In this document: positions 7,857 to 14,853 of the stretch, piece after piece
Layout: every line of letters starts with the position of its first letter
Position numbering within the stretch: the first letter of the stretch is position 1
Assembly: GCA_963578605.1 (NCBI GenBank)
Contig: CAUZEA010000126.1
Location: forward strand, 1 to 14,902
From: JAKVCB01 sp963578605
GTDB taxonomy: Bacteria; Planctomycetota; Planctomycetia; Pirellulales; Lacipirellulaceae
Direction of reading: 5' to 3'
DNA: 14,902 nucleotides
Translations under genes and position numbers: made by a program
Notes under the pieces: generated by a model
Told to the model about the DNA's origin: nothing
The model's database searches: none
The model's input: the letters and a program-made list of their open reading frames with translations, nothing else

Positions 7857-8972
7857 CTACGTGACATCCACAACTCTTCCGGTCCGGCCTGACTCCAGTG
7901 CGGCTGCGACTGTCGCTGCGATCGCCCGACTCGTTGGAGCATCGAGTATAGTCTGGCTGTTGGTGTCGATCGCGCGAGCGAAGTTGTCGGCTAGAAGGTA
8001 GTCGTTGTCAGTTGCCAGCAAACGCTGATTTTTGAACTCTTCGGGCGGCTGATCGCGATAGTAGATGCCGACTTCAGGCCGGGCTTCGCTGATGACCAGG
8101 GCCCCTTTCGAGCCAAGAATGTGCAACTTGATCTCGCCGATATCCGGGTGGCTGGCAGCGCCGATGCGACCGAGGGCAAGGCTGCCCACAACACCATTTT
8201 CAAATTCGAGCGACACCGTTGCGAGATCCTCAACATGGTTATCGACACACACTTGATGGAAAAGTGCGGTCGTACGGGCGAACACGCGACAAACTTTTGC
8301 ACCAGACAGCATGGCGATGTAGGCCAGCGGATAGCACCCTTCGACGCCCAGTTCGCCCATCGGCTCCTTGCCAACTCCGCCATCGGCTCCGGTGGCGTGC
8401 GCCGCCTTGAGCGCTTCGAGCCAGTCCAGCGGTGGGTCGTTGGGGTCGCGTGAGCCTTTCGGCGGGCCCGCATCCTTGGCAAAGTAAAAATCAACGTGAA
8501 AGGCGTATGGGGTCCCCACCTCGCCACGAGCGATCACGTCTTGCGCCTGGGCTACCGCGGGCAGGAGATTCCGATTCCACATCAGGAACTTGACATTATT
8601 ACGCGCGACCGCATCCACCAGGCGGTCACACTCCGAAAGCGACGTCGACATCGGTTTGTCCTGGATTACGTGCAAACCTGCGTCAGCGGCTTGCACGCTC
8701 AGATCACAATGGCGTTCGGCCTCGGACGAGACGACGGCCACTTGAACATTGTGTTCGGCAATCGCTCGCGACACATCTCGCACGTAAGCAATGCCATGTT
8801 CATCTGCAAATTTGTGATTGCGCTGGTGAATCCAATCGGGTTGATTCGGATCGTCGGCGACCGCGGTCAACTCGAATCGCGGATGCGTCGCCACACCGCG
8901 GGCCACGTAGTCGTGCTTCACCACACTCAAGACCAGAACACCAAATCGATTGTGCGTTTCAGGCAGGTTCAT
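7857..8972 (-). CDS. Gfo/Idh/MocA-family NAD(P)-dependent oxidoreductase
   Basis: This 371-aa protein probably oxidises or reduces a sugar or polyol with NAD(P). An N-terminal Rossmann domain (about 8-125) starts FGVLVLSVVKHDYV, where the classic GxGxxG is degenerate, as in some planctomycete subfamilies. The EKP-type motif is present as VIQDKPMS, with K106. The C-terminal alpha/beta domain includes YAFHVDFYFAKD, GELGVEGCYPLAYIAML and a final strand region ending GRVVDVT. The usual DxGxHxxD catalytic segment is altered to ELGVEGCYPL, so substrate chemistry may differ from inositol or glucose dehydrogenases. ATG 8972 has GGAGG seven bases upstream. The gene overlaps the end of the upstream oxidoreductase by 14 nt, indicating translational coupling. 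No signal peptide is seen, so it is cytoplasmic. Confidence 0.88.
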   Translation of the reverse strand: MNLPETHNRFGVLVLSVVKHDYVARGVATHPRFELTAVADDPNQPDWIHQRNHKFADEHGIAYVRDVSRAIAEHNVQVAVVSSEAERHCDLSVQAADAGLHVIQDKPMSTSLSECDRLVDAVARNNVKFLMWNRNLLPAVAQAQDVIARGEVGTPYAFHVDFYFAKDAGPPKGSRDPNDPPLDWLEALKAAHATGADGGVGKEPMGELGVEGCYPLAYIAMLSGAKVCRVFARTTALFHQVCVDNHVEDLATVSLEFENGVVGSLALGRIGAASHPDIGEIKLHILGSKGALVISEARPEVGIYYRDQPPEEFKNQRLLATDNDYLLADNFARAIDTNSQTILDAPTSRAIAATVAAALESGRTGRVVDVT

Positions 8973-9870
8973 ATTGACCTCCCCGGTCGCTAAGTACGCG
9001 TCCTGCTTCCAGCGACTGTGCTACCGCATCGATAACCTGGTGGGTGGCGCGGCATTCAACGTCCCCCACAGGTGGCGGTTTGTTTTCACGGATTGCATCG
9101 ACGAACGTTTGAATTTCACGGCAAACATGGCCATGCCCCTCGCCACTGATCAATGTCGAAGGATGACCACCACCATACAGTAGATGGGTATTGCGGTGAT
9201 CATCGGCATAGGCGGCACCACGTGATCCGATCAGAGAAAGAGAATCGTAACCCTCTCCGATTGGCAGCGTCGCTGAAAAATCCATGATTGCCATGCCGCC
9301 TGCTGGATAACCAAGGTGGACCTGGACGTAACTGGGCATCGCGGCGACGTCATGCCGGGCGAGCGCGAAAACTTCTGTCGGTTTCGCTCCGAACAACCTG
9401 GTGGCGAGATCAATGTCAGAGAAGATCCACTCGGCCAGGGGCTTGTTTCTCGGACTGCGCCAACGGTGTACACGCAGCAAACCTGGATCTCCAAGTTTGC
9501 CGTTGGAGAGGCGGTCGATGATCGTTTGGCTGCTCGGTTGGTATCGAAACGTTTGGGCGACGCCGAAGCAGACGCCTGCCCCCCTGCATGCTTCGATGAC
9601 CGCCTCTGCTGCCGAAAGATTCTCAGCGACCGGGGAACTGATGAAAACGTGTTTGTTCGCCTCCGCAGCGCGGCGGGCGGCCTGGCCATCGTTCAGCGGA
9701 TTTTGAATGACGACCGCGTCGAACTCGTTGTGGTGCTCCTCAAGGGCCACCATCATCGAATCGCCGAGCGCCAGGATGCAGCCGCCTCGCAGCCTTGCCG
9801 ACACATCCTGCCAGATGGCGACGTCACTGGGGTCACCCACAATAGCAAGGCGGACGGGCGAATCACTCAT
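8959..9870 (-). CDS. Gfo/Idh/MocA-family protein lacking the EKP lysine, possibly non-catalytic
   Basis: This 303-aa protein has the two-domain layout of the family: a Rossmann-like N-terminus (VRLAIVGDPSDVAIW, no GxGxxG), the region VVIQNPLNDGQAARRAAEANKHVFISSP, and a C-terminal domain with WIFSDIDLATRLFGAKPTEVFALARHD. In the place of the E-K-P motif it has S78-S79-P80, so the lysine that contacts cofactor and substrate is missing. The usual catalytic histidine before DLDLA is also serine. It is shorter than typical members (330-380 aa). It is transcribed before the partner at 8972 and overlaps it by 14 nt, suggesting a coupled pair, perhaps a hetero-oligomer in which this subunit is regulatory or binds substrate. 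The ATG at 9870 has only a weak upstream AAAAGG, 14 bases away. Confidence 0.82.
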   Translation of the reverse strand: MSDSPVRLAIVGDPSDVAIWQDVSARLRGGCILALGDSMMVALEEHHNEFDAVVIQNPLNDGQAARRAAEANKHVFISSPVAENLSAAEAVIEACRGAGVCFGVAQTFRYQPSSQTIIDRLSNGKLGDPGLLRVHRWRSPRNKPLAEWIFSDIDLATRLFGAKPTEVFALARHDVAAMPSYVQVHLGYPAGGMAIMDFSATLPIGEGYDSLSLIGSRGAAYADDHRNTHLLYGGGHPSTLISGEGHGHVCREIQTFVDAIRENKPPPVGDVECRATHQVIDAVAQSLEAGRVLSDRGGQYEPA

Positions 9871-10182
9871 ACTTGTTCGTCGGCCTTTTCAAGAGTGGAG
9901 ACAACTAGACTCGTCAAGGACTGACCAGGGTGCGGAAAAAATGAACCCGGTGATGTCGATGACCAATGGGCATGCCAGGGCACCAACGGCTCTGTATTAT
10001 CCAGAGCCCGTACCCGGCACGCAATGCGTTTCAAAATTTTGTGCTCGCAATCATTGCCGGGAATGTGGAATCTCTCGAGTGCTCGTCCGGGCTGACAGCC
10101 AGGTTCTGAAAAACCGCTGACCTGGGCGCGATGTGGTGGCTTTACCCGCAACGCTGCCTTCGCATCATACGAGTTTCTTCTT
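9871..10182. other. Intergenic gap of 312 bp with a strong hairpin, no convincing gene
   Basis: The gap lies between the esterase stop and the start of the Gfo/Idh pair, all on the minus strand, so it may hold the promoter of the pair. A hairpin with perfect arms GGCTCTG (9988-9994) and CAGAGCC (10002-10008) and a 7-base loop stands out. Allowing one bulge on the minus strand, the stem extends to ACGG-CTCTG with CAGAG-CCGT. A second, weaker pair CCAGGT/ACCTGG sits at 10099-10104 and 10120-10125. Neither is followed by a T-run in either direction. A minus-strand frame is open through the gap, but its residue composition does not look like a protein. Confidence 0.45.
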
Positions 10183-11223
10183 TCATCCCGCATTTCCCAA
10201 ATGACGGGCGAACCATTCCTTCGTGCGCCGCCACATTTCCGGCGAAAAGACATGCCCCGTGTCCTCTTCGATGAAATACGAGAAGTTTTGTTCGGCGTTT
10301 GCATCCGCGTAGGCGTTTGCGATCAATTTCAGGCCGTTTTGCACTTCATCGATCGGGCTGCCACGATCCAACTCGCCAAAATTCATGTGTAACGGACGCG
10401 GTGCCATCAACGCGACGATGTCAGGAGTGTCGCCGTGTTGGAGAAATCCGGGTACGAAGTTAGGGAAACAGTGCAAAAGGTGTTCGCGGTGAATGGCCTT
10501 GTACGTTGGCAAACAGCAGTTGCACACAAAACACTTCAGTCGAGATTCCCACGGTCCAGCCATGTACGTATTGGTCGAACCCATGGAGTGGCCGTAACAG
10601 CCAAGCCGTTCGGACTGAACTTCTGGTCGTGACACGAGCAGATCGACACCGCCTTTGATATCGAGAATGTTCTTCCAGGCCAGGCATTTTCCGTTGACCA
10701 GGTAGCGGAGGAATTCGAACCGCTCATAATGACCAATTTTCAGCTTGGCATCACGTCGTTCGCCGAAACAAAGCATGTCGGGACACAAAACCACATAGCC
10801 TTCCCGTGCCAGGGCTACCCCCGTGTGATGCATCGACGCGCCATCCAGCCCGGCAGGTTCGTTCTTGCCGTAGCGAAACTGATGCTGATGCAAGCAAATC
10901 ACAGCGGGCGCTGGATTGGCTTCCGAGACGTGGTTGGGGATCAACAACAATGCGGGCACTCGGTCGTCGGGTTCAACTTCGTAGTACAGCGACTCGATTG
11001 TGAATTGATCCTTCTTGATCTTCTCACGTAATTGGACTTTCAAATCTCCTGCATCCGGCCAGTGTCCGCCCAGTCCTTGCAGCAGCTTCTCGCGAATAGT
11101 GCGCGAATCAAAAGGCTGTGCACCGTCCGCCGCCAGGATTGAAGTCCCGCCGGCAAGAATCGTCGCGGTTGAAGTCGACGCCAAACTCGATTGCAGAAAA
11201 GTTCTACGCGTTTGACTTGACAT
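10183..11223 (-). CDS. Tat-exported alpha/beta-hydrolase, acetyl-xylan-esterase/dienelactone-hydrolase type
   Basis: This 346-aa esterase probably removes acyl groups from a sugar polymer outside the cytoplasm. The N-terminus SQTRRTFLQSSLA is a twin-arginine signal with the RRTFL motif, followed by a hydrophobic stretch to about residue 32. The alpha/beta-hydrolase core has APAVICLHQHQF (oxyanion region), GYVVLCPDMLCFGER, nucleophile S213 in GHSMGS, D286 in GELDRGSP and H324 in DTGHVFSP, forming a complete Ser-Asp-His triad. The frame is open 17 codons upstream of ATG 11223, but that ATG is chosen because AAAGGGA lies eight bases before it and the Tat motif starts there. Long neighbouring gaps on both sides suggest it is transcribed alone. 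The exact esterase family (AXE1, abhydrolase_7 or DLH) is uncertain. Confidence 0.86.
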   Translation of the reverse strand: MSSQTRRTFLQSSLASTSTATILAGGTSILAADGAQPFDSRTIREKLLQGLGGHWPDAGDLKVQLREKIKKDQFTIESLYYEVEPDDRVPALLLIPNHVSEANPAPAVICLHQHQFRYGKNEPAGLDGASMHHTGVALAREGYVVLCPDMLCFGERRDAKLKIGHYERFEFLRYLVNGKCLAWKNILDIKGGVDLLVSRPEVQSERLGCYGHSMGSTNTYMAGPWESRLKCFVCNCCLPTYKAIHREHLLHCFPNFVPGFLQHGDTPDIVALMAPRPLHMNFGELDRGSPIDEVQNGLKLIANAYADANAEQNFSYFIEEDTGHVFSPEMWRRTKEWFARHLGNAG

Positions 11224-11832
11224 TGGAGATTCCCTTTCAGTCTTAAACGGCAAGTGTCGGTCTTGGACGATCACGTCGTGGTGCTAATTGGAGTTCATTT
11301 CCACATTTGGCGACGGCGGCCATTGAACACACGATCAACCGCCGGTATTTCGTATTTGTATTCGATCCGACACCGAATATACAAACGGATATTTCCCATT
11401 TGGGTTGAGCCCGAAATCGTTCCAGGCTTGAAATCCATCCTTTATTCACGGCGCCTCCCCTTGCTAAACTCTCTTCGAAAACGACTCGCGCGCGACCCGA
11501 TTTCGGAAGTCGTGAAACTCGCGCTGTCCAACGGATGTTTTCGTCACAATGTCGTATTCTATAAATGACTTGCAACGCATTTCCTGGCCGGAAAATGTCT
11601 AAGGACAATCGCGTGATTGTCGAACGGCCCGAAGTCATCGCTTGAGATTCAGTCCGGTAGCACAAGAAAGATGATTGGTGAGCCGAATAATTCGACCTGC
11701 TAAAACAAGGGAAATCCCTGCCGAAAGAGCACGCCCGGCTGAAGAAACGGGTTCCCTGTCATTGTAGGCGGCTGCATTTTTCCGGCGGACGTGGAATTGT
11801 CGAGGGTCCTCGGTCCGGTGGTCGGTCGGCGA
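11224..11832. other. Intergenic gap of 609 bp with a nested hairpin, no clear gene
   Basis: The gap follows the FG-GAP gene and precedes the esterase, both on the minus strand. It holds a near-palindrome GACAATC-GCGT-GATTGTC (11604-11621), itself enclosed by GGCCG (11586-11590) and CGGCC (11625-11629). A tight AGGG/CCCT pair with a minus-strand TTGTTTT tail (about 11702-11719) is a weak intrinsic-terminator candidate for the FG-GAP transcript. Open frames of 104 and 140 codons occur on opposite strands across 11243-11665, but neither has a recognisable domain, a good ribosome binding site or protein-like composition. The esterase promoter must lie here but cannot be fixed. Confidence 0.4.
11604..11621. 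promoter_or_regulatory. 18-bp near-perfect palindrome, candidate operator or RNA hairpin
   Basis: Seven-base arms GACAATC and GATTGTC flank the tetraloop-like GCGT. The size and symmetry suit a dimeric repressor site, and the position about 380 bp upstream of the esterase start is rather far for that. As RNA it would form a stable 7-bp stem, with an outer GGCCG/CGGCC stem possible. No regulator gene is nearby. Confidence 0.3.
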
Positions 11833-14691
11833 TCAGCGAAAATCGATCACGACCTCGCTGAGGACGGGGCAGTAAGCCCCGTTGTCCGTATCGAACAGGA
11901 CTCGGTATTGCATCCATTGGGTGGGCTCCTCCTGTTGGATCTTCTGGCCGCTCGTGCGGTAAAAGGTACCCCCGCCGTCGGGCCCGAGCCACGGCTGGCG
12001 GGAAAGCTGCTCCTTGGTCGAGGCGGTTCGTAATTGAAAACAGATCGAACTCCGATGGGGTTGGTGGGAGGTCCACTGCAGTCGCTGCGGTCGATGACCG
12101 GCGGCGTGGTAGGCAGAGGATTCGTAGGCAAATGTGAGGCGGCGGTCGGTAATGTGGCCAATATCCACTCCGACGTCGTAGTGCACGCCACGCCCGGGAA
12201 TGTTCTGACGTTTTCGTGTCTGGAAACCATCACGGCCTCCCCAATAAAGAAATGAATCGCTGACGTGCAGGCTGACATCGTGAGCCCGCTGCTGGCTGCC
12301 GTCCCGCCGATGGTTGTAGAAGAAGACATCTTGATAGCCGTCCGAATTAAAGTCACTGACGATCGACCCCGTGCCGGAGTTGGTCGGCAACTCGATCAAC
12401 CTTTGCTGGGAGAAGCCGTCCGACCCTCCCAGAAAGATCCGGGACGGCGTTTGACGTGAACGGTCGTTTTTGTAGGCTGGGCAGACCAGATCCAGCCATC
12501 CGTCGCCGTTTACATCGGCGACGGTGACGGCCTTGACGACGTCCATCTTCAATGTCTGCATCCGGTCGGTAGAAAATGACGCGTCCTCGCCTCCGTAGTA
12601 GATCCGGCCCAGGGCCGCGTGGACGGCTGCGCCGAAGACCACATCCAGGTACCCATCCTGATTGAAGTCCGCGACTTCTGAACCGTTGGTGTGCTTCGAC
12701 TCGGGCAAGGCAGACCGCCGCTGATCACCATAGTCGCGCGTCCCGTCTCCCCAAAAGATACACGCCAACTGGTCTCTTTCCCCGCCAAACACGAGGTCCA
12801 AATGGTGGTCTTGGTTCAGATCGGCGATGCTGCAGGCCCGCGTGTGATAATGGTTCAACGTCGTGCGTTGGGTGACTACGTAACCGTCTGGTCCACCCCA
12901 ATAGATATAACAGCCCGGCTTGGTGGTCGACTCGAAGGTATGAAACTGGCTGACCACGATATCGAGGAACCCGTCACGGTCGAGGTCCGCGACGGAGACT
13001 CCCAAACCGCAATAAGTTGCTAGTCCGGTGACGTGCTTTTCGCTAAAACGGTTCTCTCGGTTCCAATAGATGCGCAGTTCGCCGTGCTGGGCGGCGTCGC
13101 CACTCGCCGCATCAGGGGGTAGGGAGTGATCCGTTTGATTCGGGAGCAACAGATCCACTGCTCCGTCGTCGTCGAGATCCGCCAGCGCCATTTCCTTGGC
13201 TTCATACCCTGGCAGGACCGCTCGATTTTCAGGCGAGTAGATTCCATGTGCGTCGCCAAAATAAATAAAGACGTCCTCCCGCGGTTCCAGCGTGCCACCC
13301 TGCCACGGAACCAGCAGCACGTCCGGATGACCGTCCGCGTTAAAATCGGCAATCGCGTTGCCGACGACCCCCTCCTCAAACAGCGCCGTGCGGCGCGTCA
13401 TCGCGAGACCGTCCGGGGAGTTCCAAAAGATGTACGAGGGATTCCCCAGGTCACCATTGGCTCGCTGGTGGTTGGAGACGACCAGATCGGTCCAACCGTC
13501 CCCGTTCAAGTCCGCCGCCGACGCGCCCCAAGCTCCACTGGTATAAAGGGACTGCCGGTTGCTCTGGTCAAATCCGTCGGGTGAACCAAAATAGAGATAG
13601 GATTCGGTGAATCGGTTGCCGAGCCGGTGATAGTTCGTAAAAAAAACGTCCATCCATCCATCCTGATTGAAATCGGCGGCAACACAGTCCTTGGCATGGT
13701 GGGTCTCGAATGCAATCCGCCTGCCCGGATCGAAGGATCCGCCCTGGTTTAGATAGGCAAATGATTGTGGGCCTTGCTGGTTGGCAAAAATTACATCGAG
13801 CTGGCCGTCACGGTTGACGTCGGCCACCGCTACACCGCTGGCCCGACGGGTGGGCAAGCCGATCCTTTGTTGCCGTGTTTGCTCGACATCTGCATGACCG
13901 AAGAAGATGAACGAGTCGACCTCGTAATTGGTCCCGGCACCTCCTGAATTGGCAACGATGACATCCAGCCACCCGTCGCCGTTCAAATCGGCTAGAGCCG
14001 TATCGCTCGCCGCCGACGTCGGCAGATCATAAAAACGGTCCGGATCGGGTCCGCTCCGGCTTCCCCAATAAATTCGAGTGATTGAATCACCGGCCTGCTC
14101 GCCTTGGGCATACGCCTGCGTGCCGGTCATGAACGGAATCACCATCTCGGGAAACCCGTCGCGATCCAGATCGCCCACAGACGCCTGCTGCGCCGAGCGA
14201 CTGGGAAAAGAACGTCGCTCACGAAATGGATAAAACGACCCATTGGGGGGAAGTGATTCGATGGCACCGCCATAGTAGATATATGAATCCATATCGGCCC
14301 ATGTTCCGTCGAAGTAGTTGGATACCACCAGATCGACGTGGCCGTCGGCGTCGAGATCCGCAGGGGTCGCCCATTGAGCGCCATTGGCAGGGAGGAAACT
14401 TCTGCGCGAACCGTCGAAATCCTGACCATTGCCCCAGTAAATGACCAGGTCCAAAGCTTCCGAATAAGAATGCGAATTGGGAAAGACAAGGTCAATGTAT
14501 CCATCCCCGTTCAGATCCCACCGATTGATGGTCTGTACGCGGCCCGTCGACGAGACATACATGTTGGCGCCACCATCGTCAAACGAACCGTCCACAAAAT
14601 CCTCATAGCTGTTTTCTCGCCAGACATCTTCGGCGCAGGCATTTCCGGCAACCAGATGTATCAAAGCCAGCCAACAAATCGTCGATTTCAT
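11833..14691 (-). CDS. Secreted FG-GAP/VCBS repeat protein with 14 calcium-binding-type repeats
   Basis: This 952-aa exported protein begins with a signal peptide (MKSTICWLALIHLVAGNACA). Fourteen copies of an A-D-(L/F/V)-N-x-D-G-x-x-D-(L/V) loop follow at 54-66 residue spacing. The first is RWDLNGDGYIDLVFPN and the last SDFNSDGYQDVFFYN, and each is paired with an (I/L)-(Y/F)-(W/Y/F)-G-type strand. This is the integrin-alpha-like propeller repeat, whose DxDxDG loops bind Ca2+. Fourteen blades fit two seven-bladed propellers in tandem. Repeat 11 is changed to DLNQDHHLD, losing the conserved glycine. The last 130 residues (from about GRGVHYDVGVDIGH) form a different beta-rich domain ending VLSEVVIDFR. 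The role is probably adhesion or glycan binding at the cell surface. ATG 14691 is preferred over the adjacent TTG because GGGGAG lies about ten bases upstream. The IS at 14778 lies 86 bp upstream. Confidence 0.9.
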   Translation of the reverse strand: MKSTICWLALIHLVAGNACAEDVWRENSYEDFVDGSFDDGGANMYVSSTGRVQTINRWDLNGDGYIDLVFPNSHSYSEALDLVIYWGNGQDFDGSRRSFLPANGAQWATPADLDADGHVDLVVSNYFDGTWADMDSYIYYGGAIESLPPNGSFYPFRERRSFPSRSAQQASVGDLDRDGFPEMVIPFMTGTQAYAQGEQAGDSITRIYWGSRSGPDPDRFYDLPTSAASDTALADLNGDGWLDVIVANSGGAGTNYEVDSFIFFGHADVEQTRQQRIGLPTRRASGVAVADVNRDGQLDVIFANQQGPQSFAYLNQGGSFDPGRRIAFETHHAKDCVAADFNQDGWMDVFFTNYHRLGNRFTESYLYFGSPDGFDQSNRQSLYTSGAWGASAADLNGDGWTDLVVSNHQRANGDLGNPSYIFWNSPDGLAMTRRTALFEEGVVGNAIADFNADGHPDVLLVPWQGGTLEPREDVFIYFGDAHGIYSPENRAVLPGYEAKEMALADLDDDGAVDLLLPNQTDHSLPPDAASGDAAQHGELRIYWNRENRFSEKHVTGLATYCGLGVSVADLDRDGFLDIVVSQFHTFESTTKPGCYIYWGGPDGYVVTQRTTLNHYHTRACSIADLNQDHHLDLVFGGERDQLACIFWGDGTRDYGDQRRSALPESKHTNGSEVADFNQDGYLDVVFGAAVHAALGRIYYGGEDASFSTDRMQTLKMDVVKAVTVADVNGDGWLDLVCPAYKNDRSRQTPSRIFLGGSDGFSQQRLIELPTNSGTGSIVSDFNSDGYQDVFFYNHRRDGSQQRAHDVSLHVSDSFLYWGGRDGFQTRKRQNIPGRGVHYDVGVDIGHITDRRLTFAYESSAYHAAGHRPQRLQWTSHQPHRSSICFQLRTASTKEQLSRQPWLGPDGGGTFYRTSGQKIQQEEPTQWMQYRVLFDTDNGAYCPVLSEVVIDFR

Positions 14692-14777
14692 CAAAGTTCA
14701 ACTCCCCGGCATCTCGTGTCAGAACTCACCGTTGACATCAAGATACCTCGAACTACTACTGAGCCAGGCTATGGTTT
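14692..14777 (-). promoter_or_regulatory. Leader of the FG-GAP gene, cut short by the second IS
   Basis: Only 86 bp of native sequence remain between the FG-GAP start codon and the IS left end. The ribosome binding site GGGGAG is intact. No clear -35/-10 pair is visible here on the minus strand, so the original promoter may have been displaced by the insertion, or transcription may now begin inside the IS end. Confidence 0.35.
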
Positions 14778-14820
14778 TGGGCTTCCCCCCTTTAACTGAT
14801 CCAGGTCTATGAGAGAATCG
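14778..14820 (+). repeat. Left terminal inverted repeat of the second IS3 element
   Basis: The tip TG plus a C-run mirrors the right end at 956-998, and the last 11 bases are identical. The boundary at 14778 is inferred from that equal-length alignment. No target duplication can be tested because the other end is outside the window. Confidence 0.65.
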
Positions 14821-14822
14821 CA

Positions 14823-14849
14823 TCCGGGCGTAGCCCGGAAAGGATTTCC
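14823..14849 (+). promoter_or_regulatory. Overlapping hairpins covering the orfA ribosome binding site
   Basis: A 7-bp stem TCCGGGC-GTA-GCCCGGA occupies 14823-14839. A second stem, GGAAA (14837-14841) with TTTCC (14845-14849), overlaps its 3' arm and encloses the Shine-Dalgarno AAAGGA. The two cannot form fully at the same time. Insertion sequences commonly hide the start of their transposase gene from read-through transcripts; this arrangement could serve that purpose. Confidence 0.4.
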
Positions 14850-14853
14850 TCAG

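Noticed and set aside
9867..10304. Minus-strand frame of up to 145 codons spanning the 312-bp gap and ending in an ATGA overlap with the oxidoreductase start
   Set aside because: The overlap is suggestive of coupling, but its first third lies inside the esterase gene and the product is rich in R, S, P and H with no domain. Treated as chance openness.
11243..11665. Opposing open frames of 140 (minus) and 104 (plus) codons in the 609-bp gap
   Set aside because: No family resemblance, no good start signal and poor composition for a protein on either strand.
11702..11719. Intrinsic terminator for the FG-GAP transcript
   Set aside because: The stem is only 4-5 bp with a very tight loop and the T-run is interrupted, so it is mentioned only inside the gap entry and not called separately.
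11833..14691. Repeating sequence across 3 kb considered as a DNA repeat or CRISPR-like array
   Set aside because: The periodicity is at the protein level (FG-GAP repeats with diverged DNA), with no identical spacer-repeat units.
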